A DNA stretch of 64,000 bases, taken from the NCBI RefSeq assembly GCF_000429325.1, contig NZ_AUBQ01000003.1:248001-312000 (forward strand). The letters are read 5' to 3'. The notes beneath the pieces are model-generated. The model was not told the origin of the DNA. It saw only the letters and a list, made by a program, of their open reading frames with translations, and ran no database searches. Shown one piece after another: positions 1 to 7,088 of the stretch. Position numbers and translations under genes: made by a program. Source of the stretch: Fundidesulfovibrio putealis DSM 16056 (GTDB lineage Bacteria > Desulfobacterota > Desulfovibrionia > Desulfovibrionales > Desulfovibrionaceae). Position 1 is the stretch's first letter; each line of letters starts with the position of its first letter.

Positions 1-376
1 GCTCCAAAAACGGGGCGGAGGCGACGGTGCGGGCAGCGCCCTTGCGCTCCGGCACCTTGGCGGCCAGGTCCAGAAGGCTCGCGGCTCCGGAAGGCAGGCC
101 GGAGAAGTCCACGGTGAGCTTCATCTCTGCGGCCACGGCCAGCACGGCCCGGCAGGTGCTGAGGAACAGGCTGTCCCAGGCGGTCACCTGGGCGGACTCG
201 AACCGGAGCGCCTTGGCCGCAGGGTAGGCCAGCATGGAGCGGCGCGCTGCCTCGGCGTCGGGCAGTTCGCTGCCAACGCGCCACGGCCCCGCGAACGTGA
301 CCAGGAGGTCGCCCCCTTCGAGCGCCACCTGACATGCAGCCTTTTCGGCGGCGCTATTCCCGGTTCCTTTTGCCAT
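1..376 (-). CDS. MlaE-type ABC permease, N-terminal STAS domain (3' part beyond window)
   Basis: The reverse strand is open from an ATG at 376 to the window edge, giving about 125 residues that start MAKGTGNSAAEK. The visible part contains a 'FAGPWRVGSELP' segment followed by 'LRFESAQVTAWDSLFL' and 'LTVDFSGLPSG'. This pattern is what I know from the STAS domain that precedes the membrane domain in fused MlaE/YrbE-type lipid transporter permeases. The permease part itself lies outside the window, so the transporter assignment rests on the N-terminal domain only. It is divergent from a regulator that also carries a STAS domain. A stand-alone STAS protein cannot be excluded. Confidence 0.65.
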   Translation of the reverse strand, partial: MAKGTGNSAAEKAACQVALEGGDLLVTFAGPWRVGSELPDAEAARRSMLAYPAAKALRFESAQVTAWDSLFLSTCRAVLAVAAEMKLTVDFSGLPSGAASLLDLAAKVPERKGAARTVASAPFLE

Positions 377-740
377 CAACTGCAACCCGCCAGGGAGATG
401 TTTGAACGTGGAGACTGCCGGACCAAACGCGCGGCCTGCGCATGGCCGAGCCGTACGACTGCGAAGTCATATGCGACAACGCGCGGTGTGGCAACGCTTA
501 GGGCGCGCGTGACAGCGGCGAGGCGCATCATGCCTCACCGACGGGATTCTTCCCTCATCCGGGCAGCGCGTTCAGAGCGGGTTATGTCAAAACGTGAGGC
601 AGCCTCGATACTGGCGAATTTCCGGCCATTTTGTGGACAGGCGGACCCCTGCGCGGTACTATTGGAAGCCTTCCGAAGCAAAGCGCTGGTTTCCATGGAT
701 TATTCCTTCATGAACCCACTCAGGGAGGCAGGGGGCACCC
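377..740. other. intergenic region between divergent STAS genes
   Basis: This is a 364-bp gap between two divergently transcribed genes, so it should hold both promoters. An open frame starting near 398 has unnatural composition and no family resemblance, so I treat it as non-coding. I see no convincing -35/-10 pair, sigma-54 site or palindrome. Confidence 0.5.
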
Positions 741-1466
741 ATGCGGTCCGTGCTGGTGATCGATGACGAGAAGCCGACCCTCTCCATGTTCAGCCTGCTG
801 CTGGAGGCAATGGGCTACGGCGCGCTCACTGCGGACAGCGGCGCGCTCGGGCTTGAAATCTTCGAGCGCGAACGCCCCCGCATCGTCTTCACCGACATCA
901 AGATGCCGGACATGGACGGCCTGGTGGTGCTGGCCCGCATCAAGGCCATGGACCCTTCCGCCGAGGTCATCGTGGTCACCGGGCATGGAGACGTGGAGCT
1001 GGCGCTCAATTCCCTCAACCTGGACGCCGCCGACTTCATCGACAAGCCAATCCGCGCCGAAGCGCTCTCGCAGGCCCTGGCGCGCGCCGAGGAGCGCCTG
1101 TGCCAGTCCGGGGAGTGCCGGGAGCAGGTGATGGTGCGAAACACCGAGCAGGCCACCGTGGTCGGCGTACGCGGGCGTCTGTCGGCCTCCTCGGAGGGGG
1201 CCGTGACCTCCGCGACGGCCCAGGCCGTGGGCGGCGCCAGGCCGGTGCTGGTGTCGCTGGACGCCTCGGTCGAGCTGACCGGAGCGGGCATCGCCCTGTT
1301 GACGCAGCTTTTGCTGGAGTGCGCGGGCAAGGGGCTTCGCGTGGCGATCAGCGCTCCCCGGCAGAGCCAGAGAAACGTCCTGGAAGCGGCGGGCGTCGCA
1401 CAAGCCGCACCCATCCACGAGGCCGAGGCCAAGGCGCTTTCGTCGCTGGGCTCGCCCGCATCCTGA
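741..1466 (+). CDS. response regulator: receiver domain fused to STAS domain
   Basis: The 241-residue protein has a receiver domain at about residues 3-120 (VLVIDDEKPT, FTDIKMPDMDG with the phospho-acceptor Asp, VVTGHGD, and Lys in FIDKPI). A STAS/anti-anti-sigma-like domain follows at about 135-230. At the place of the usual DSSG phosphoserine motif it reads VELTGAG, so a Thr takes the Ser position. There is no DNA-binding domain, so output is probably by protein-protein contact. It begins just after a GGGAGGCAGGGGG-like stretch and ends 13 bp before the TlpA-like gene, so it probably leads that operon. Partner kinase and target are not visible. Confidence 0.85.
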   Translation: MRSVLVIDDEKPTLSMFSLLLEAMGYGALTADSGALGLEIFERERPRIVFTDIKMPDMDGLVVLARIKAMDPSAEVIVVTGHGDVELALNSLNLDAADFIDKPIRAEALSQALARAEERLCQSGECREQVMVRNTEQATVVGVRGRLSASSEGAVTSATAQAVGGARPVLVSLDASVELTGAGIALLTQLLLECAGKGLRVAISAPRQSQRNVLEAAGVAQAAPIHEAEAKALSSLGSPAS

Positions 1467-1479
1467 CCTGGAGAGTCTC

Positions 1480-2049
1480 ATGACACGCTCGTTTCCCCGT
1501 TTTCCGGTCCTGGTCCTTCTTTGCCTGCTGGTTGTGTCCGCCCTGCCCGGCCAGGGTCTGTGTGCGGAACCACCCAAGGCGGGCGGCACGGTGCCTCCCG
1601 GACTCACGCTGCGCGGGCCGCTCAGTCCCGAGGACCGGTCCTACCTGGGCATCGGCGCGGGCGAGTCCTTCAAGCTGTCCGAGGTCAAGGGCGGGTTTGT
1701 GCTTCTGGAAGTTGTGGGCGTGTATTGCCCGCAGTGCCACGTCCAGGCTCCTCTTTTCGACAAGCTCTTCACCCGCCTGAGCCAGGACCCGGACCTGGGC
1801 GGCAAGGTGAAGATGCTGGGCATGGCCGCCGGGGCCACCAAAGAGGAGATGGAATACCTGCGCGAATCGGGGGTCTACAAGTTCCCGGTGGCCAGCGACC
1901 CCGATTACGCGGCCCACAAGCTGCTCGGCGAACCCAAAACCCCCTTTACCATGCTTTTGGACGCCAAGGGCAAGGTGCTCTACGCGCATCTGGGCATCGT
2001 GGAGGACGTGAACGCGCTCTACGAACAGATAGTGGCCCTGACGCGCTAG
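1480..2049 (+). CDS. TlpA/peroxiredoxin-like thioredoxin-fold protein, exported
   Basis: 189 residues with an N-terminal signal peptide (hydrophobic core about 9-28, likely cleavage near LCA-EPP), then a thioredoxin fold. The redox motif is Cys83-Pro-Gln-Cys86 in 'VGVYCPQCHVQAP', and a cis-Pro site follows in 'KTPFTMLLDAKGK'. This indicates a periplasmic thiol:disulfide protein of the TlpA/ResA type. GGAGAG stands just ahead of the ATG. The gene lies 13 bp after the receiver-STAS gene and 31 bp before the rhodanese-like gene, in an operon full of redox-type membrane proteins. Its partner proteins are unknown. Confidence 0.8.
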   Translation: MTRSFPRFPVLVLLCLLVVSALPGQGLCAEPPKAGGTVPPGLTLRGPLSPEDRSYLGIGAGESFKLSEVKGGFVLLEVVGVYCPQCHVQAPLFDKLFTRLSQDPDLGGKVKMLGMAAGATKEEMEYLRESGVYKFPVASDPDYAAHKLLGEPKTPFTMLLDAKGKVLYAHLGIVEDVNALYEQIVALTR

Positions 2050-2080
2050 AATCGGGTCCACCAACCGAGGATCGTTCCCC

Positions 2081-3772
2081 ATGGACGGCTCCACACCCCG
2101 CACCGGCCCGGACAGGCGGCTTTTCGACCTGGGGCTTCTGCACGACGCCGCGAGCGAACTGAGCGGCCTGTCCACGCCGCAGCAGATCGCCAGGGCGTTT
2201 CTGCTGACAGCCATGGGCGGCCTCGGGGCGGTCTCCGGTTTCATCCTGGTGACGGGCGCGCCGGATCGCGACGGGCGCAGCGACGCCTCTGATCCGCTGG
2301 TGCTGCACCGTGGCCTGGACGAAGCCAGCGCCGAGCGCCTGCAGGATGGGGCAGGCGCGGTCCGGCTGGACTGGCTGGCCTGCGGCCCCGGCGGGCGGCC
2401 TCCGCGGCAGCCGCACCTCATCGCGGCTTCGAATCTGGCGGACGATTCCCCTTTCCCCAAGGACAGCCGCCTGCTGGCGCGCTGGACGTTGGACGGCGGC
2501 AGCTGCGGCATCCTGGGGCTTGGCCCTAAGCTCGGCGGCCCACAAAGAACCCCCGGATATGGGCCGGAGGACTCCTCGCTTCTCCTGAATCTGGTGGACT
2601 GTCTGGTCACGGCGCTTTCGCGCTCCATGCTCACCCAGCGCCTGGCGGCCATGGGCCAGGATCTTGCCTCGCGCAATACGGAGCTTGACCGGCGCGTGTT
2701 CCAGCAGGAGACCCTCATCCAGGCTCTTGGCGAGATGAACTCCCTGACCGGTTCGGACGACCTTCTGGAGAGCTTCCTTCTTTTCCTGATGGGAACGGCC
2801 GGGTGTGGCCACGGCTTCGCCCTGCTGCTGGACGCCGCCGGCCAGATGGCAGGGTTCTGCGGCAAGGGCGTGGACGCGGGGCAGATGCGCGCCCTGGACC
2901 CTGTGCGCCTGCGCCAGACCGCCACGCGCGGCCTGTTCTCGGGCGGCGGACGCCGGGTCGGCTGGCTGGACGACCCCGAGCAGTTCGCCCAGATCGGCCT
3001 GCCGCCAGGGTATTGCGGCATCTGGTTCCTGGCGGACGAGAACGTCTACGGTTTCGCCGGGCTCGGCTCCAGGCTGGACAGGGCGCAACTGGACGACTCC
3101 CAGCGCGAGACGCTTCTGGCCGTGGCCGGGGGGTTCCTCACCTGCCTGCGCACGGTGCGCCTGCTGGAAGCCACGCGCAAGCTCAACAGCGAGCTTGAGG
3201 CCAGGAACCTGGAGCTGCAGCAGACCCTGGACCAGATCACCGGCTACCGCATCGAGATCGACGGCCTGGAGCGGGCCAAGGCCCGTATCAAGGAGATCAT
3301 CCAGCGCGAGATGGACCGGGTCTCCCTCGTATCCTGGGTGGATTTCGCCATCCTTCTGACCGTGTCCGTGGCCATGGGGCTTTTGTTCAACTGGGCCAGC
3401 CCGTCGGGCGTCAACCTGATCCCCTCGCACTGGTCGCGCCCGGCCACGGACTCGGTGCCGGTCCAGGAGGCCAGGGGCATGCTGGACAAGGGGCAGTATG
3501 TGCTGGTGGACGCCCGCCCCTCGGAGTCCTTCAAGCAGGCGCACATCCCCGGCGCGATCAACCTGACCCCGGACCTCTTCGATTTTCTCTACGGCATGCG
3601 TCTGGCCAAGCAGCCCAAGGACAAGCCGGTGCTGATCTACGGGCGCACGGTCAGCAGGCTCTACGACGAGGACGTGGCCGGGCTTCTGGCCAGGCGCGGC
3701 CACAAAAACGTCACGCTTCTTGCCGGGGGTTTCCAGGCCTGGAAGCAGGCGGGATTGCCGGTGCAGCCATGA
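2081..3772 (+). CDS. GAF-like sensor / coiled coil / membrane anchor / degenerate rhodanese protein
   Basis: 563 residues. The N-terminal ~370 residues look like two GAF-type units separated by a helical linker. A coiled coil spans about 365-415 (LLEATRKLNSELEARNLE...), one transmembrane helix about 417-440 (FAILLTVSVAMGLLFNW), and a rhodanese-like domain about 460-560 (VLVDARPSESFKQAHIPGA). Where active rhodaneses have Cys after 'YC', this one reads 'VLIYGRTVSRLY', so the catalytic Cys appears replaced by Gly and sulfurtransferase activity is unlikely. The domain may bind or sense. The stop overlaps the next gene by ATGA, indicating translational coupling. Confidence 0.7.
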   Translation: MDGSTPRTGPDRRLFDLGLLHDAASELSGLSTPQQIARAFLLTAMGGLGAVSGFILVTGAPDRDGRSDASDPLVLHRGLDEASAERLQDGAGAVRLDWLACGPGGRPPRQPHLIAASNLADDSPFPKDSRLLARWTLDGGSCGILGLGPKLGGPQRTPGYGPEDSSLLLNLVDCLVTALSRSMLTQRLAAMGQDLASRNTELDRRVFQQETLIQALGEMNSLTGSDDLLESFLLFLMGTAGCGHGFALLLDAAGQMAGFCGKGVDAGQMRALDPVRLRQTATRGLFSGGGRRVGWLDDPEQFAQIGLPPGYCGIWFLADENVYGFAGLGSRLDRAQLDDSQRETLLAVAGGFLTCLRTVRLLEATRKLNSELEARNLELQQTLDQITGYRIEIDGLERAKARIKEIIQREMDRVSLVSWVDFAILLTVSVAMGLLFNWASPSGVNLIPSHWSRPATDSVPVQEARGMLDKGQYVLVDARPSESFKQAHIPGAINLTPDLFDFLYGMRLAKQPKDKPVLIYGRTVSRLYDEDVAGLLARRGHKNVTLLAGGFQAWKQAGLPVQP

Positions 3773-4272
3773 CCACGGCCACGCAGACAAAACCCGTCTT
3801 GACCGCCAGACTGATGGAACTGGCCACCAGCCCCTGGCTGGCCTTTGCCCTGCGCCTGTACATGGGGGGGCTGTTCATCTACGCCAGCGTGTATAAAATA
3901 AACTATCCCGCAGAGTTCGCTGGTTCCATCGCCAGCTACGAACTGGTTCCCTACTGGGCTGTCGGGGCCATGGCCATGGTCATGCCCTGGCTGGAGCTCA
4001 TAAGCGGGGTCCTGGTGGTCACGGGCATCCGGCCCAAGGCAGCCATCCTGGTGCTGGCGGGCATGATGGCGCTGTTCACCGTGACCATCGTCATCACCTT
4101 GTTGCGCGGCGTGCCCATCGGCTGCGGCTGTTTTCACTCCATGGAAGACCCCATCACCTGGAAGACCTTTTTCCGGGACATCCTGTGGCTGGGCATGACC
4201 CTGCACGTCTATTTCTATGATCGGAAACTGCACCTGGAGCACCTGTTCCTGGTGAAGGTGAAGGAGCTGTGA
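3769..4272 (+). CDS. MauE/DoxX-family redox-associated membrane protein
   Basis: 167 residues with four predicted membrane helices (about 17-35, 62-80, 88-108, 126-145). After the third helix there is a Gly-Cys-Gly-Cys-Phe motif (IGCGCFHSMED), typical of MauE/DoxX-like proteins that accompany thiol-redox partners. Its ATG overlaps the stop of the rhodanese-like gene (ATGA) and its stop overlaps the ATG of the next gene (TGATG), so it is embedded in the operon. By analogy with MauE it may pass electrons or disulfides between membrane and periplasm; that role is inferred from context. Confidence 0.75.
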   Translation: MTTATQTKPVLTARLMELATSPWLAFALRLYMGGLFIYASVYKINYPAEFAGSIASYELVPYWAVGAMAMVMPWLELISGVLVVTGIRPKAAILVLAGMMALFTVTIVITLLRGVPIGCGCFHSMEDPITWKTFFRDILWLGMTLHVYFYDRKLHLEHLFLVKVKEL

Positions 4273-4595
4273 TGCGCGCTCTCCTCCTGTGTGTGGCGGC
4301 TGTGCTCGTGCTGGCGGGGTGCGAGGGGTCTCCCGGCGTGGAAGGCAAGTACCTGGCGCAGGGGCAGGACGGGAAAAATGTCACGCTGACGCTCAAGGCG
4401 GGCTTCACCGGAGAGTGGGAGACCGCCACGGACTCCGTGCCCGTGCGCTGGGAGGTTCGCGGCGGGGAGGTCTGGCTGCACTCCAAGAGCGGGGGCATCC
4501 TGCGGGGAATCCTTCAGGACGGGACGCTTCGCGTCCTGCTGCCGGGAGAAGGCGAGCTGGTATTCGCCCGGCCCGGCGCCAAGCCTGGCGGCTAG
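4272..4595 (+). CDS. small lipoprotein, function unknown
   Basis: 107 residues beginning MRALLLCVAAVLVLAGC, a clear lipoprotein signal with LAGC lipobox (Cys17). The rest is about 90 residues of mostly beta-type sequence ending near 'GEGELVFARPG'. ATG at 4272 is chosen over a GTG at 4269 because AAGGAG at 4261-4266 is correctly spaced for it. It is the last gene of the receiver-STAS/TlpA/rhodanese/MauE operon. I do not recognise the family. Confidence 0.75.
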   Translation: MRALLLCVAAVLVLAGCEGSPGVEGKYLAQGQDGKNVTLTLKAGFTGEWETATDSVPVRWEVRGGEVWLHSKSGGILRGILQDGTLRVLLPGEGELVFARPGAKPGG

Positions 4596-4602
4596 TGTCG
4601 CG

Positions 4603-5712
4603 TTACGGCACGATCCTGTTGACCCAGGGGATACGCTTGAGTCCGGCGGTCAAGAGCGCCGACAGCGCGAAGGTGGTAAGCCCCGTGATCACCGGCCCCA
4701 CCCAGGGGTGCACGGTGTTCCAGTCCAGCCCGTGGCCGTAGGTGAACAGGATGGGCAGCTGCCCCGTGAGGATGGACAGCACCAGAATGTGCGACAGGAA
4801 CACCCCGTAGCTCAGGCCGCTCACTTCATGCACCAGCTTGGCGCGCTTTCTGGCGGCTTCCGGCTTCCAGCCCTTGAAGAACAGGAAGATGGACGCGGTC
4901 ATCAGCACGGTCAGGGGCTGCTGGTAGCTGAAGAAGGTGTTGGGGAGCATGGTGTTGGCCCCGAACGCCGCGAACTCGCCCGCTGCGGTGATCGTGGCGC
5001 AGGCCAGGAACACCACGGCCAAAAGCGGTTTGCCTCCCGGAACCCGGATGTGCGTCCGGTTGAGCAGGTGCCCCAGCACGAAATAAGCTAGATAATAGGG
5101 CATCACCGCCCCGGACAGGAAGCGGTTCAGGTCCTGCTCCCAGAGAAGGCGCGTGACGAAATTGAGCGCCTGGAGCCCGAATATGATTCCCACGAATACC
5201 GTGGCCCTCCCGGAGCTTAAGTCCGCGAAGGCCGGGCGCATGAAGGGCACCATCAGGTACACGCCCGCGATCATGTACAGAAACCACAGCGGGCCGGACC
5301 ACATGCCGGTCAAAAAGCGCTTCACGAAGCTTATGACGTTGGGCGCGGACTCGGTCTGCATGCACAGGATCAGATAATAGATGAGCGACCAGCCCAGCAG
5401 CGGCAGCAGGATCTTGACGAAGCGCTTGCCGTAGAATTTCGAGAGGCTCATGGGGCGCTGGTCTCCCAGCATCAGCGCGCCGCTTATCATGAGCATGGCC
5501 GGGACGCAGAACAGGCTCATGGACGAATAGAACAGCCCCGAGGCCATGGCCGAGATCTGGAAGCTCCCCAGAAGCGGCGAGGCGCTGTGCATGACCACAA
5601 CGCCCACGATGGCCAGGCAGCGCAGCAGGTCGAGGTATTCCAGGCGATCCTGGGACGCGCCTTCAGCAGGGGAGGCATGTCCGTGCCGCACTATCGAGAT
5701 GTGTTTCGTCAT
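4603..5712 (-). CDS. acyltransferase family 3 membrane protein
   Basis: 369 residues with about ten membrane helices. The opening 'RLEYLDLLRCLAIVGVVVMHS' (residues ~23-43) holds the R..D..R...I..V..H pattern of acyltransferase-3 (OafA/WecH-type) enzymes, with His at the presumed active position. These transfer acetyl or other acyl groups to surface sugars at the inner membrane. The acceptor cannot be told from sequence. It converges on the upstream lipoprotein gene with only 7 bp between stops, and lies downstream of the chrA operon terminator. Confidence 0.8.
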   Translation of the reverse strand: MTKHISIVRHGHASPAEGASQDRLEYLDLLRCLAIVGVVVMHSASPLLGSFQISAMASGLFYSSMSLFCVPAMLMISGALMLGDQRPMSLSKFYGKRFVKILLPLLGWSLIYYLILCMQTESAPNVISFVKRFLTGMWSGPLWFLYMIAGVYLMVPFMRPAFADLSSGRATVFVGIIFGLQALNFVTRLLWEQDLNRFLSGAVMPYYLAYFVLGHLLNRTHIRVPGGKPLLAVVFLACATITAAGEFAAFGANTMLPNTFFSYQQPLTVLMTASIFLFFKGWKPEAARKRAKLVHEVSGLSYGVFLSHILVLSILTGQLPILFTYGHGLDWNTVHPWVGPVITGLTTFALSALLTAGLKRIPWVNRIVP

Positions 5713-5771
5713 GGCGCGCCATTAAGGCAAGCCCGCGCGAAATGCAAACACGTCTGTAACAATAAAGGCAG

Positions 5772-5793
5772 GCGATGCTTTCGCGGGCATCGC
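5772..5793 (-). terminator. rho-independent terminator after chrA
   Basis: Arms GCGATGC (5772-5778) and GCATCGC (5787-5793) form a 7-bp stem with an 8-nt loop. Read on the minus strand the stem is followed by CTGCCTTTATT. It lies just downstream of the chrA stop. Confidence 0.6.
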
Positions 5794-5800
5794 GCGCACG

Positions 5801-7081
5801 TCAGGATATCATTCCCCAGAAGAACCCCAGCAGGCCGCACCCGACGATGAGCGCGTGCATGGACATCTTGAACCGCACCAGCGCCACGAGCGCAACGCCC
5901 GCAAGCACGATGGCGAACCAGTCCGGCCCTGACGCTGCCGGAAAGAAGGTGTGGCGCGCGAAAAACATGGCCAGTTGCAGCACCACGCCCACCACGGCGG
6001 CGGTGATTCCGGTGAGGGCCGCGCCCAGACGCGGGTTGGCGGTGATGGCCATGATGTAGGGCGCGAGCGCGAAGATGAACAGGAAGCTCGGCAGGAAGGT
6101 GGCGAAGGTGGTCAACAGGCCCCCGGCCACGGCGTAGCCCAGGTTCGGCCCGCCCGGGGCATTCCAGGCGGCCATGAACCCCACGAACTGCGTCACCATG
6201 ATGAGCGGGCCGGGCGTGGTCTCGGCCAAACCCAGGCCCAGGAGCATCTGCGCCTGCGACAGCCAGGAGAGCTCCACGGCGTACTGGGCGATGTATGCAA
6301 GCACCGCGTAAGCCCCGCCGAAGGTGACGAAGGCAGCCTGGGTGAAGAACAGGACGATCCGCGAGAGCGTGTCTTCGAAGCCGAATATCGCGAACACGGG
6401 CAGGGCCACGGCGGCCCATATGGCCGCGAACACCGCCGCCACCCGGACCAGATGCCAGGCCGAGGGCAGTGCGACGGAGGCTTCCGGCTCGTCCAGGGAG
6501 CACTCCCTGGACCCGCTGGCGCGGTGGCAGAATATTTCCGGGTGGGAGCGCGACAGAACCATCCCCGAAAGCCCGGCGCACAGCACGATGAGCGGGAAAG
6601 GCACTCCCAGGAAATACCCCAGCCCGAAGGCGATGCCCGCGAAGGCGTACAGGGCCGGATGCCTGAGGGATTTCTTCCCGATGCGCCACACCGCCTCGAA
6701 CACGATGGCCACCACGGCGGCGGCGATGCCGTGGAATATGGCGGCCACGGCGGGCACGTTCCCCTTGGCCGCCGCCAGCCAGGACAGCCCCAGCATGATG
6801 GCCACCGACGGCAGCACGAAGAACACCCCCGCGACTGTCCCGCCAGCGTAGCCGTGCATCCGCCAGCCCAGGTACACGGCCAGCTGGTGCGCCTCCGGGC
6901 CTGGCAGCAGCATGCAGAAGTTCAGGGCCTGGAGGAAGGTGCGCTCGTCCACCCAGCGCCGCTGGTCCACCAGGTCCTTGTGCATCATGGCGATCTGCCC
7001 GGCAGGGCCGCCGAAGTTCAAAAAACCCAGCGTGAACCAGTAGCGCAGGGCCGCCCGGAAACTGACGGAAGACTCGGTCAT
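5801..7081 (-). CDS. chrA: chromate transporter ChrA (two-domain CHR)
   Basis: 426 residues with two homologous CHR halves. The N-terminal half has 'LGFLNFGGPAGQIAMM' and 'LPGPEAHQLAVYLGWR'. The C-terminal half has 'AFVTFGGAYAVLAYIAQ' and 'AETTPGPLIMVTQFVGF'. Both show the GGP/FGG and PGP signatures of the long-chain CHR family, whose members export chromate across the inner membrane. It is the last gene of a minus-strand operon, 7 bp after the PEP-synthase-like gene, and ends in a terminator hairpin. The chrB regulator is about 8 kb away in a separate unit. Substrate in this anaerobe is inferred from the family. Confidence 0.9.
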   Translation of the reverse strand: MTESSVSFRAALRYWFTLGFLNFGGPAGQIAMMHKDLVDQRRWVDERTFLQALNFCMLLPGPEAHQLAVYLGWRMHGYAGGTVAGVFFVLPSVAIMLGLSWLAAAKGNVPAVAAIFHGIAAAVVAIVFEAVWRIGKKSLRHPALYAFAGIAFGLGYFLGVPFPLIVLCAGLSGMVLSRSHPEIFCHRASGSRECSLDEPEASVALPSAWHLVRVAAVFAAIWAAVALPVFAIFGFEDTLSRIVLFFTQAAFVTFGGAYAVLAYIAQYAVELSWLSQAQMLLGLGLAETTPGPLIMVTQFVGFMAAWNAPGGPNLGYAVAGGLLTTFATFLPSFLFIFALAPYIMAITANPRLGAALTGITAAVVGVVLQLAMFFARHTFFPAASGPDWFAIVLAGVALVALVRFKMSMHALIVGCGLLGFFWGMIS

Positions 7082-7088
7082 GTGTCTC

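Noticed and set aside
190-215. GACTCGAACC string resembling a tRNA T-loop
   Set aside because: It is part of the STAS-coding frame, and no cloverleaf could be formed around it.
398-766. 122-codon open frame in the gap before the receiver-STAS gene
   Set aside because: Overlaps the true start of that gene, lacks a ribosome site and has no protein-like pattern; treated as non-coding.
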